Below, piece by piece: positions 34,076 to 42,367 of a stretch of DNA of 64,000 nucleotides. The stretch comes from CADEDH01 sp039029735. Its GTDB lineage: Bacteria; Actinomycetota; Acidimicrobiia; Acidimicrobiales; SZUA-35. The first letter of the stretch is position 1, and each line of letters starts with the position of its first letter. The stretch is from positions 62,001 through 126,000 of the forward strand of contig JBCCFL010000006.1 in assembly GCA_039029735.1 (NCBI GenBank), in the 5' to 3' direction. The translations under genes and the position numbers were made by a program. The notes beneath the pieces are model-generated. The model ran no database searches, was not told the origin of the DNA, and saw nothing but the letters and a program-made list of their open reading frames with translations.

Positions 34076-35002
34076 ATGAACCGACGACTACTCGCGGTGC
34101 TCGCCGCGAGCGCACTGGTGCTCGCCGCCTGCACGAGTTCCGATGAGGGCTCGGCCGACGCCGACGCCTCGACGGGAACCGAGATGGCAGCCATGCTCGA
34201 CGTCGGCGCCACCTTCGCCGACGCGGCAGCCGTCACCTCAGGCCGTCTCGATGGCTCAGTGGTGGCGGCCGGATTCGACGCAGCAGACGCCACCGCCACG
34301 GCCGAGATCGCGTTCTCGGGGGCGTTCGACGAAGGCGTGGACGCCACGCAGATCTCGGCCGATGTCGCCCCGTTCTTCGACGCCGGCGTGGTGTCGGGCG
34401 ACATTGGCGGGCTGCCGGCCAACCTGATCGGCGGCGCCTTCACCGAGCCGATCGAACTCATCGTCATCGGATCCGAGGGGTTCGTGAAGGCCGGGATCCT
34501 CGACCTGCTCACCGGGCAGCCCGGCGCATGGGCCAGCATCGAACGCGGTCAGCTCGAAGAGTTCGCGGCCTCGCTGGGCCTTGGCTTCGATGTCACTGAC
34601 CCCAATCGGCCGCTGGACTGGCTGGCCGCAGGCGACGCCGGTGACTCGGCCGAGCTGATCGACACGGAGTCGGTCGGAACGATTCCAGGCGAACACTGGA
34701 GAGCCACCATCGATCTCACGTCGGCCACGTCAGGCCTCACCGCCGAAGAGCAGGCCGGCTTCGATGCGGCGTTCGGTTCAGCCACCGAGGTGGAGGTCGA
34801 TCTGTGGATCGCCGTCGATGATGGTCGGCTGCTGCGCTACGACATTCCCCTCGCCACCGGCTCAGCCCTGGGTGAGGGGGCGACGCTCGATCTCTCGATA
34901 CAGATCTCGGACCACGGATCCGACGTCGGGATCGCCAGCCCGCCGGCCGACGAGGTGGTTGACGGCTCGGCGATCTTCGCCCTGGTGGGCGGAGACAACT
35001 AG
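34076..35002 (+). CDS. Secreted lipoprotein, possibly LppX/LprG-like
   Basis: A 308-residue lipoprotein. Signal and lipobox: LLAVLAASALVLAACTSS, Cys near residue 21, then an acidic spacer. The body alternates strands and short helices. TPAEAI-like helices are absent, but the general plan (GSEGFVKAGILDLLTGQPGAWASI, then SVGTIPGEHWRATIDLTSAT, EVDLWIAVDDGRLLRYDIP) resembles the LppX_LprAFG lipid-carrier family of actinobacteria. That assignment is tentative. AGGAG sits 12 bases before the ATG at 34076. The stop overlaps the convergent CMD/AhpD-like gene by four bases. Confidence 0.68.
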   Translation: MNRRLLAVLAASALVLAACTSSDEGSADADASTGTEMAAMLDVGATFADAAAVTSGRLDGSVVAAGFDAADATATAEIAFSGAFDEGVDATQISADVAPFFDAGVVSGDIGGLPANLIGGAFTEPIELIVIGSEGFVKAGILDLLTGQPGAWASIERGQLEEFAASLGLGFDVTDPNRPLDWLAAGDAGDSAELIDTESVGTIPGEHWRATIDLTSATSGLTAEEQAGFDAAFGSATEVEVDLWIAVDDGRLLRYDIPLATGSALGEGATLDLSIQISDHGSDVGIASPPADEVVDGSAIFALVGGDN

Positions 35003-35619
35003 CCGAGGTTCCCCGGGTCGGCGTCGTCGGGATGCCGGTCGGGCCGGGCTGGTTGTGGCGTGGCCTCCGACCAGTGATCGGGGCGAATGTCGAACAGCTC
35101 GATGAACCGCTGCCAACCCGACGCCACGGCGAGCGCGGTGGCGAGCTCCAGGATCTGCCCGTCGTCGAAGTGAGAACGCAGTTCGGCCAGAAGCCCGTCG
35201 GGCATCGTGGGTGGACCGGCCTCGGTGAGCGCATCACCCAGGCGCAGCGCCGCGATCTGTTCGGGTGGAAGATCGGTGGTCTGGTCGAGGTCGCCGATCG
35301 CAGCCTGAGCCTCGGCCTCGGTGAGGCCTCTGCGCATCAACGATGCGCTCCGGGCGAGGCTTCAATGCACGCACTGATTGCGGACGGCGAGCCGGATGCG
35401 ACAGAGCTCCACCAGTTTCGGGTCGAGTGAGGATCGGTCGGTGTAGATGAAGCCGACCCAATCCAGGAACGAGTCGAGTACCGCAGGCTTGCGGGCCAGC
35501 GTGAGGAAGAGGTTGTCGTCCCGGTAGGCCTTGTCGAACCAGACGTCGAGGCGATGCTGCAGCGCATCGTCGAGCGCATCGGGGTCGGCCTTCGGGAGCG
35601 GACCGTGGTCGTTCGCCAT
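34999..35619 (-). CDS. AhpD/carboxymuconolactone-decarboxylase-like selenoprotein candidate (Sec at codon 86)
   Basis: One 207-codon frame is broken only by a TGA at 35362-35364. Residues 1-85 end in CRIRLAVRNQCVH; after the TGA the frame resumes with SLARSASLMRRGLTEAEAQA and ends with TALAVASGWQRFIELFDI. That is a continuous CMD/AhpD-like fold. The family carries NQCxxC; here the TGA falls exactly on the second Cys, giving C83-x-x-U86. Twenty bases after the TGA a strong stem-loop (35326-35360) has a GTT loop. AhpD-like CxxU selenoproteins are a known class, so Sec insertion is the best reading, though no Sec machinery lies in the window. Function: peroxide or disulfide reduction. A caller ignoring Sec would report two fragments of 85 and 113 residues. 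Confidence 0.78.
35326..35360 (-). promoter_or_regulatory. SECIS-like stem-loop downstream of the in-frame TGA
   Basis: In mRNA sense the structure is GCCTC, a 7-base internal strand, then a perfect 7-bp stem GCGCATC/GATGCGC closing a GTT loop, one unpaired A, and GAGGC closing the outer stem. The loop begins with G, and 20 bases lie between the TGA and the loop. Bacterial SECIS elements need a stem-loop within roughly 16-37 bases with a G among the first loop bases, and this one fits. Confidence 0.68.
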
Positions 35620-35704
35620 GTCGCGACGCTAGTGGCCGTCGCCTCTGTGGTGCACGGTGGCGGCCGCGGCCACGGTGTCGCCACAGGGTCGATTCGATGC
35701 GGGG

Positions 35705-36370
35705 TTACTGCATCGCGGCGACGAGTGCCTCGGCCGAGGCGGCCCAGGTGTGTCGAGCGGCCGTGGCGATGCCGGCGTCGTTGAGCTGGAGTCGCCCAGC
35801 CTGACGAGCCGAATGCACCTGCCGCAGATGGGTGGTCAGCTGCTCGACCTGCGCGTCGCCGAGGTGAGCCCACTCGCCGGTCTTGCGCTCGGAGTAGACG
35901 GTGATCCAGCGATCGTCAACGGCCGGTTCGGTGCGATCGACGGTCACCAGGCGGGCGTTGTCGGCATCGAGGTACGCACCGTGTGCGCCCCAATCGGTGG
36001 CGATCACGGGCCGGCCTCGGGCGAGCATCTCGAGCAGCGGCAGATTCCACCCCTCGGCCCGGGCCGGGAACACGCCACAGTGCGCCTCGGCCATGTGCGT
36101 GGCGACATCGGCCGGTGTGGGCTGCCTCGGCACGATCTCGATCAAGTCGGCGAGCGGGGATTCAGCACAGCGGCGCTGCCACTCCTCATCTCGTTCCGTT
36201 GGCGTCGGCTGATGGCACGCGAGCCACAGCCGCACATCGTCGCCCGGTTCGAAGGCCTGCTCGAAGGTGCGGAGCAAGATGTCTTGGCCTTTGCGGTGCT
36301 CCCACTTGGCCACGTTCAGAAAGATCGTCGGTCCCGACTCTGGCAGCTGAACCGGAGTGAAGACTCCTCT
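35705..36370 (-). pseudogene. Glycosyltransferase family 1/4 fragment, N-terminal half missing
   Basis: About 220 residues of a GT-B glycosyltransferase C-terminal half: TIFLNVAKWEHRKGQDILLR, VPRQPTPADVATHMAEAHCG, then FPARAEGWNLPLLEMLARGR with the E-x7-E donor-site motif, and VIATDWGAHGAYL. It ends in TAA at 35705. Upstream of about 36370 the similarity stops abruptly and the DNA instead encodes, in another frame, part of an ABC transporter. The acceptor-binding N-terminal domain is absent, so the gene is almost certainly inactive. The junction looks like an illegitimate recombination or an assembly join. Confidence 0.75.
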
Positions 36371-36749
36371 GGCTCGACCGATGCCGCAACGTCGAGGATC
36401 GCTTCGGTCGCCCGGACCGAGACGGCTTCGGCCAGCACCTGCGACAGCGTGTTCTGCACCACCTTGACCAGGCTGAGCAGCACGGTCAGTACCACGAGGG
36501 CGATGAGCCACGGAAGTGCGGCGCCGAGTAGGTCGTCAACCGACTCGTCAACCGACTCATCGAGCCTTCGTGCGAGCACCTCCCGGGCGAGCAGCAGTTG
36601 GACGCCTGCACCGAGCCCCCCCGGACGACCTGCACGGCAGTCGATGCGCTCACCGACCATCGGTCGGCGGCCCAGGCGAGTGACCACGTTGCTCGCATCA
36701 GAGCGGGGAGCGAACGCGTTCGCTCCCGACCGCCACTGGGTGCCTCCAT
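36366..36749 (-). pseudogene. ABC exporter N-terminal fragment, frameshifted and truncated
   Basis: Two frames together give the start of an ABC exporter membrane domain: LPALMRATWSLAWAADRWSV in one frame, then VQLLLAREVLARRLDESVDE and LPWLIALVVLTVLLSLVKVV followed by LAEAVSVRATEAILDVAASV in the next. The switch falls in a run of seven G (minus strand, near 36617-36623), where one extra G would restore a single frame. The fragment stops at about 36366, where the glycosyltransferase remnant starts; the remaining membrane helices and the ATPase domain are missing. Two independent lesions make this a relic, unless both come from assembly errors. Confidence 0.65.
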
Positions 36750-36812
36750 TGCGTGGACCCTAGCGGGTTGCCGCCGCCAGCTGAGCGGGCCGACCCTAGC
36801 GGGGGCCTTGGC

Positions 36813-37646
36813 TCAGCGACGCATGGCCACGATCAGCACCGGAGCGATCCGGCCCGCCCGGAACGCCGCCATCATGTTGGCGAACTTGAGCCCTGCGGTG
36901 TCGCCCATGAGCAGGTGAACGCCGAGTGGCGGGGGTCCGCCGCTGTCGGCCGAGGCGGCCTGGGCGGCGAGCATCGCCGCCATCACGGGCTCCGAGCGAT
37001 CGTCGACCAGGTGCAGGTCGAGACCGGCCGCCGCCACTGCGTCGTGGTAGGCCCCGACGGGTGCGATCATGTTCTCGGCGGCCTCGCTCACCCACGGCAG
37101 CGGATGATCGAGGTCGTCCAGACTGCCGGTGTCGGTGAGCATGAGGTCGTAGATGCCGATCCGTCCGCCGGGTCGCACCGCGTTGGCCAGGCCAGTCAGG
37201 TGGGCGGCCTTGTCGGCGATGTTCATCCCGACGTGCAGCTGGTACGCCGCCGCGAACCCGTCGCCGATCAGGCCGGGGTCGAGGGCGGTGGCATCGGCGG
37301 TCAGGAACTGCACGCGATCGGCGAGCCCGACCCGTTCGGTCAGCGCCTGGGCTGTGGCGACGAAGCTCTCGGTGAGATCGACGCCCACCACCTCACATCC
37401 GTGGCGTTCGGCGCAGAGACGTGCTGCTCCACCGATTCCACAGCCAACGTCGAGCACCCGATCGTTGGCGTGCAGGTCGAGGTGGTCGAGCACGTGCTCG
37501 GTTGCAGGGCGCCCTCCGGTGTGGAACTCGTCCACCGGGGCCAGCGCCTCGACGCTGAGCGGGCCGGTCACCCCGGCGGCTGCCAAGCCGGCCTCGATAC
37601 GCGAGAGCAGCGCGTCCTGGCGATAGTGCTCATCAACGGCGTTCAT
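36813..37646 (-). CDS. SAM-dependent methyltransferase, dimethylglycine/sarcosine N-methyltransferase-like
   Basis: A 277-residue class I methyltransferase. The SAM motif is DRVLDVGCGIGGAARLCAER, followed by CEVVGVDLTESFVATAQALT and DRVQFLTADATALD. The region YQLHVGMNIADKAAHLTGLA followed by RPGGRIGIYDLMLT resembles sarcosine/dimethylglycine N-methyltransferases and related small-amine or sterol-type enzymes. The substrate is not certain. The ATG at 37646 was chosen because the conserved EHYRQDALLSRIEAGL helix begins a few residues later; the frame is open further upstream without such features. Downstream lies the ABC/GT relic. Confidence 0.8.
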   Translation of the reverse strand: MNAVDEHYRQDALLSRIEAGLAAAGVTGPLSVEALAPVDEFHTGGRPATEHVLDHLDLHANDRVLDVGCGIGGAARLCAERHGCEVVGVDLTESFVATAQALTERVGLADRVQFLTADATALDPGLIGDGFAAAYQLHVGMNIADKAAHLTGLANAVRPGGRIGIYDLMLTDTGSLDDLDHPLPWVSEAAENMIAPVGAYHDAVAAAGLDLHLVDDRSEPVMAAMLAAQAASADSGGPPPLGVHLLMGDTAGLKFANMMAAFRAGRIAPVLIVAMRR

Positions 37647-37827
37647 GGCCCCCCGTCTAGCACGGAGCTGCCCCCGGTGCTGCCGCGAATCGCCAACGCG
37701 GCGCGGTGGCGCAGTTCGGGGTAGGCCGAACGGCCCACGACCGATGGCCGAGGTGGGCACCTCACCCTGCGTAAGAGGGCCGGATCGGCTCAAGCCCGGG
37801 CGGGGCCTGTCCGACACCCTGGCTGAA

Positions 37828-40080
37828 ATGGTGTTGCGCTCTTCCCCCCGTGCCCTGGCGGCCGCAGTGGCCGTGCTCGTTGCGTCGGTCTTCGCACCGC
37901 TCGCTGTCGGCCTTCCTGCCGCCGACGCTGCGCCCGACGGCTCGACCACGGTGTATGACCCTCGGCCCGAGAACACCTGGGGCGTGGACGATCTCGATCA
38001 GGGATCCGGCAACTTCAAGTACTTCTCCTACGTGTTCGACTTCGCCCAGATCGGCGACACGATCTACTCGGGTGGCAAGTTCACCACGACCACCAACGGT
38101 CAGCAGGAGATCGCTCAGCCGTACCTCACCGCCTTCAGTGAGGATGGTGACTCCTGGCGCTCGGCGTTTCGCCCCACGGTCGATTGGTCCGTGTTCGCCC
38201 TCGAGACCAGTGCCGACGACTCGCGTCTCTTCGTCGGTGGCGAGTTCACCACTGCGGGAGCACCCAACACCGGCGGCTTCGCCGTCGTCGACCCGGTGAC
38301 CGGCGCCGTCGACAGCACCTTCGGTGTCACTGTTCGCCGTCAGGCCAACCCTGCTCGCGTGCACGCGCTGCAACGCGACGGAGACTGGTTGTACCTCGGC
38401 GGCTCCTTCACGAGCATCAGCGGCTCTGACGGACGCACGTGGTCGGTGTCGAACATCGCCCGCGTCGATGCTCGCACTGGGGTGGTCGACGGTTCGTGGC
38501 GACCTCGTGCCACCACCGGTGCGGTGTGGGAGGTCACTCCCGACCCCGCCCGTGGCCGCGTGCTGTTCGGTGGCCTCTTCCACGAGGTGAACGGCGAGAC
38601 CACGCAGGGCTTTGCCATCGTCGACGATGCGACTGGCGCACTCACGGCCTACGACCGCTCCTACGGCGTTGACAACTTCCCGATCGCCAGCGGCTACATC
38701 TTCGTGAACAACATCGAGGTGGTGGGCAACCGGCTCATCATCGGTGGCCAGGACCACCGCACGATCATCGCCACCCCTGACCTGACCACGCTCACGTCCT
38801 ACCGCACGAACCGCTACCAGGCGGCCAATGGTGGCCGCGGTGGCGACACCCAGGCGGTGACGGTGCACGACGGAGTGGTGTACATCGGCTGCCACTGCTG
38901 GGGGCAGGTGCTCCACGAGCAGACCGGAGACCTGTTCGACGTGCGGTCGGTCTACGCCGTCGATCTTGCCACCGGGGCCTACGTCGAGTCGTTCGCCCCG
39001 GACTTCTCCGGCTCGTCCGGCCCGTGGGCGCTCCACATCGATCGTGACGAGTGCCTGTGGGTCGGTACCGACGCCACCCAGTCGGGTCAGACGAAGGCTC
39101 GGGGCGCCGTTCGCCTGTGCCCGCGCGCCAACCTGGCGTCACGCATCACGTCGGTGACGGCCGGTGGAGTGCCAATTGCTGGCGCCGCTGGCCTGACCGA
39201 TGGAGACATCGTCACCAACTGGTTCGGCTCCCACCAGGGCCTCACGATTGGTCCCTCGCGTCAGCCCTACATCGACCTCGAGTTGTCCGATCCCGCCCAC
39301 ATCGAGCGCATCACGCTCTGGAACCGAACCGACGCCAACCGCGACCGGCTCCATGACGTGCACGTGTGGGTGTCAACCGAGCCCTTCACCAGCACCAACT
39401 TCAGTGTGCTGCGGGCCGATCCGAACGTGTCGGAGGTACGGCGTCCCGGCAGCCAGGCCGTGAAGCGGACGCTGCCGATCTTCGTGGGCCGGTCTGCGCA
39501 GTACGTGCGAGTGCAGGTCGATGCCACCGTCACCCCGGCCGACGTCGGCTACCTCGATCTCACTGAGCTCGCGATCTTCGGTCGTGTGGCCGAGTCACCC
39601 CCGGTGGCGCCGAAGGGATGCCAGGTCCAGGTGGCGGGGTCGACCGCCACGATCACCTTCGCCGATGCCCAGGGCGAACAGGTCGTCTACCGCAGTGTCG
39701 ACGGATCGAAGCTGTTCTGGCGGGGCCGGGCTGGAGGCACGTCGTTCACGGACGAGCTGCGGTCCGGGGTGGGGCACACCTATGCGGTGGCCCCAGTCGG
39801 CGCCGGGTCGGCGGCCGCGGTCACCTGTGAGCCCGGCGACGTTCGGATCTCGGGCAACAACCAGGCGATGACGCTCACCTCGCCCCGCCAGACCAGGGAG
39901 CGGATCGTGCTGCGCTGGACACCGGCGGCCTCGGTGACGGTGCTGCGCGATGGTGTGGAGATCGGTGCTGACGACGACGGCTGGTTCACCGACCTCACCG
40001 TGGCGCCAGGCACGACCTACACCTACACCGTGCGAGCCCAGGGGGCCGAGGCCACGCTCACCGTGGCGGCCCGCCCCTGA
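37828..40080 (+). CDS. Large secreted beta-propeller protein with F5/8-type and fibronectin-like C-terminal domains
   Basis: A 750-residue exported protein. The signal peptide is LAAAVAVLVASVFAPLAVGL with an Ala-rich cleavage site. Residues ~60-430 contain repeats of the type GDTIYSGGKFTT, DSRLFVGGEFTTAG and DGDWLYLGGSFTSISG. This is the Delta-60/DUF5122-like propeller blade (LYVGGxFT...) found in many actinobacterial surface proteins. Residues ~440-585 resemble a coagulation factor 5/8 or galactose-binding sheet (QPYIDLELSDPAHIERITLW, then SAQYVRVQVDATV). The last 150 residues form two fibronectin-III-like repeats ending VAPGTTYTYTVRAQGAEATL. The binding partner may be a glycan. Start ATG at 37828; the longer open frame upstream lacks a signal sequence. 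Confidence 0.82.
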   Translation: MVLRSSPRALAAAVAVLVASVFAPLAVGLPAADAAPDGSTTVYDPRPENTWGVDDLDQGSGNFKYFSYVFDFAQIGDTIYSGGKFTTTTNGQQEIAQPYLTAFSEDGDSWRSAFRPTVDWSVFALETSADDSRLFVGGEFTTAGAPNTGGFAVVDPVTGAVDSTFGVTVRRQANPARVHALQRDGDWLYLGGSFTSISGSDGRTWSVSNIARVDARTGVVDGSWRPRATTGAVWEVTPDPARGRVLFGGLFHEVNGETTQGFAIVDDATGALTAYDRSYGVDNFPIASGYIFVNNIEVVGNRLIIGGQDHRTIIATPDLTTLTSYRTNRYQAANGGRGGDTQAVTVHDGVVYIGCHCWGQVLHEQTGDLFDVRSVYAVDLATGAYVESFAPDFSGSSGPWALHIDRDECLWVGTDATQSGQTKARGAVRLCPRANLASRITSVTAGGVPIAGAAGLTDGDIVTNWFGSHQGLTIGPSRQPYIDLELSDPAHIERITLWNRTDANRDRLHDVHVWVSTEPFTSTNFSVLRADPNVSEVRRPGSQAVKRTLPIFVGRSAQYVRVQVDATVTPADVGYLDLTELAIFGRVAESPPVAPKGCQVQVAGSTATITFADAQGEQVVYRSVDGSKLFWRGRAGGTSFTDELRSGVGHTYAVAPVGAGSAAAVTCEPGDVRISGNNQAMTLTSPRQTRERIVLRWTPAASVTVLRDGVEIGADDDGWFTDLTVAPGTTYTYTVRAQGAEATLTVAARP

Positions 40081-40146
40081 GGTGTTGCCGACGGCGAGGT
40101 CGGATCTAGCATTCGGGATCCGATTTCGACAACCAACGGGGGATCC

Positions 40147-40590
40147 ATGGCGGTGACCGACCACGGGGGGAGCGCAGGCGGCGGCGCAACGGGTGGCTGC
40201 CTGTGCGGGGCCGTGCGGTTCACGGTCAATGGCCCGGTGCGGGACGTGTGGAACTGCCACTGCGAGCACTGTCGACGTTCGACCGGCAACCACATGGCGG
40301 CCACGGCGGCCGAGGGCGCAGATCTGGAGATCGTCGAGAGCGGCTCGCTCACCTGGTACAGCCACCAGCCCGGGGTGTTCTACGGGTTCTGCGCCCGGTG
40401 TGGCTCGTCGCTGTTCTGGCGCACGCAGAGCAGGGCCACGGTGTCGATCTGTGCGGGCGCCCTCGACGACGTCTCCCAGCTCCGGGCCGGTGGCGTGTTG
40501 TTCGCCTCCGAGGCGGCCGGGTACGTGACCCACCCCGATGTGCCGGTGTTCCCCAGCGATCGGGAGGTGCCGGACGAGGTGTGCTCCTGA
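40147..40590 (+). CDS. GFA-family zinc protein (formaldehyde-activating-enzyme-like)
   Basis: A 147-residue member of the GFA family (CENP-V/GFA fold). Zinc ligands are GGCLCGAVRF, WNCHCEHCRRSTGNH and GFCARCGSSLFW: all seven Cys expected for the two zinc sites are visible. Family members are mostly of unknown substrate, and the name is historical; few act on S-hydroxymethylglutathione, which actinobacteria lack. A GGGGG ribosome site precedes the ATG at 40147. It is followed by a strong hairpin terminator. Confidence 0.9.
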   Translation: MAVTDHGGSAGGGATGGCLCGAVRFTVNGPVRDVWNCHCEHCRRSTGNHMAATAAEGADLEIVESGSLTWYSHQPGVFYGFCARCGSSLFWRTQSRATVSICAGALDDVSQLRAGGVLFASEAAGYVTHPDVPVFPSDREVPDEVCS

Positions 40591-40610
40591 ACGGAGCGGC
40601 CCGATGCGAC

Positions 40611-40644
40611 ATCGGGGTGGCGGCCTGGAGGCCACCACCCCGAT
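40611..40644. terminator. Strong bidirectional hairpin between convergent genes
   Basis: ATCGGGGTGG (40611-40620) pairs with CCACCCCGAT (40635-40644) in a perfect 10-bp stem, and the loop contains a further GGCC/GGCC pairing. It lies 20 bases after the GFA stop and 10 bases before the stop of the convergent DUF4349 gene, so it can serve both. No T-run on either side. Confidence 0.65.
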
Positions 40645-40654
40645 CGACGTCTGG

Positions 40655-42199
40655 CTAGCTGCTGGTCTGCTCCTCGACGGGAGCGTCAGCAGGCGGGGCG
40701 GCCGGGGCCGCGGGCGGCGGTGGCGGCGTCGATCCCGGCGGCGGCGGCGGGGTCCACCCGGCTGGAGCAGCGGGGCTCTCCGGCTTCGGTGGCCGGCGGC
40801 GGCGGATCGCCCGAAGGCCCAGCCAGGCGAGCCACAGGAACGGCAGCAGGACCAGCAGCGGGATGAGGAAGCCCACCACCACCTGGGCCCCGATCCACAG
40901 GCCCCGCAGGATCGCCACGGCGGCGCTGAAGCCGTCGCCGAAGCCAGGATCACGCTCGGGCTCGAAGGCCCGCAGCTGGAACTCGGTGCGGGTGCTCACG
41001 GCCGGGCCGGCCTGCTCGCCGCCTTCCTCGGCCACGGGCACGGCCGTTACCCTCGTGCGGAGCCGCAGCGTGCGTTCGGGCGTCAACTCGTGAGCCACCA
41101 GGAGCGACTGACCAGGGGCGAGGCTCTCGCTGGAGCCGAACACCTCGATGAGCTGGGTGTTCTCGTCGATCTCGAGCACCGAGTCGGTGATCGAGATGTC
41201 GGTGAGAGTCTGATCGCCGATGTTGACGATGTCGAAGCACACCGTGACCGGTGCGCCGGCCTCCACGCTGCCGCCTTCACGACCGGGGCAGGATTCGCCG
41301 CTGTCGTGGGCCTCGTAGATGCTCGTGGTCACGGCCAGGGCGTTCTCCACCCGATCCTGGGTGAGGATCAGCGTGATCGTGGCGAGATCAACACGGTCCT
41401 GGAGGGTGCGCAGCTGCCCCCGCATCACCTCGAGATCGCTTTCCCGGTCGAGTAGGAGGCGCTCGAGCTCGGCGTAGTCCTCCAACGACTCCGAGCCTTC
41501 CAGCGCTGCTCGCAGCCGGTCGACGCCGAGTTCGGCCACCTGGATCCGACCTTCGAGGTCCACGATGCGCTCGGTCACGTCATCGGTGGTCACCACCTGG
41601 TTGCGGAGCTCACCGACCGTTCCGAGTTGTTCGAGTGCCTGGTTGAAGTCGTCGGGAAGCACCTTGAACGTGAGCACCGACCGGGGTTCGGCCCCGCCGA
41701 TGGTGTCCTGCCCGAACAGGAAGCCGCCGAGGCCGTCGATGATCTCTGCTGCCTCGGCGCTGGCTGCCGTCACGTCGTCGACGCCAACGGTCACTTCGGC
41801 GGTGAAAATCAGCTTTCGGCCGATGTCGGCCGCAGTCGGCGTGATGGGCACGCCTCCGGATCCGAGGGTCGACTCGCCGTCGCCATCGGCTGCCTCAGGC
41901 GCATCGATCGCATCGTCTGCGATCTCCTCTTCGGCCACTGCGGGTTCCTCGGCGGCGAGATCGAAGTCACCGTCGTCTCCGCCGAAGTCACCCTCGCTCT
42001 CGAACTCGGCTGCCTCCTCGTCGTCGAATGCTTCTGCCACTTCCCCGCCTGAGTCGGCCGAGGAGTCATCATCGCTGCTTCCGCATGCGGCCATCACGAG
42101 GAGCGCCGTGGCGAGCAGCGCCAACAGGCGCAGCACGCTCGGCGCCCGGTCGGTTGTGGTCAGCGGCCGAGCCGGTCGCTGCTGATCGTGCGTTGTCAT
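40655..42199 (-). CDS. DUF4349 lipoprotein with coiled coil and C-terminal TM
   Basis: A 514-residue lipoprotein. The lipobox is ALLVMAACGSS, followed by an acidic spacer of about 80 residues. The DUF4349 domain runs from about residue 125: RKLIFTAEVTVGVDDVTAA, GGFLFGQDTI and SVLTFKVLPDDFNQALEQLG, then a long coiled coil (RIVDLEGRIQVAELGVDRLR through LRTLQDRVDLATITLIL). A sheet domain with CFDIVNIGDQTLTDISITD, a TM segment (VVVGFLIPLLVLLPFLWLAW) and a Pro-rich cytoplasmic tail complete it. DUF4349 proteins are envelope proteins of unknown role. Start at 42199 has GGGGGA upstream. Confidence 0.85.
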   Translation of the reverse strand: MTTHDQQRPARPLTTTDRAPSVLRLLALLATALLVMAACGSSDDDSSADSGGEVAEAFDDEEAAEFESEGDFGGDDGDFDLAAEEPAVAEEEIADDAIDAPEAADGDGESTLGSGGVPITPTAADIGRKLIFTAEVTVGVDDVTAASAEAAEIIDGLGGFLFGQDTIGGAEPRSVLTFKVLPDDFNQALEQLGTVGELRNQVVTTDDVTERIVDLEGRIQVAELGVDRLRAALEGSESLEDYAELERLLLDRESDLEVMRGQLRTLQDRVDLATITLILTQDRVENALAVTTSIYEAHDSGESCPGREGGSVEAGAPVTVCFDIVNIGDQTLTDISITDSVLEIDENTQLIEVFGSSESLAPGQSLLVAHELTPERTLRLRTRVTAVPVAEEGGEQAGPAVSTRTEFQLRAFEPERDPGFGDGFSAAVAILRGLWIGAQVVVGFLIPLLVLLPFLWLAWLGLRAIRRRRPPKPESPAAPAGWTPPPPPGSTPPPPPAAPAAPPADAPVEEQTSS

Positions 42200-42367
42200 C
42201 TGTCCCCCATCCCTCCCGGCGCCTGTCGCCGGTGCTGCGGTCATGAACGATCCGTCAGACCACCATCGTGCTGGGCCTGGTTCCCGGCCGTCGTCGGACG
42301 TAACCGGACTGCAACGCCAGGGCGGTCGATCGAGCGACCACGTTGCGAGACGAGCGTCGACGAGAGG

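Noticed and set aside
35705..36687. A genuine ABC-glycosyltransferase fusion protein
   Set aside because: The two parts are in different reading frames and each is cut at a domain boundary, so a functional fusion is not credible.
37762..39036. Long minus-strand frame of 424 codons
   Set aside because: It is the antisense shadow of the beta-propeller gene, with no domain; high GC makes such frames long.
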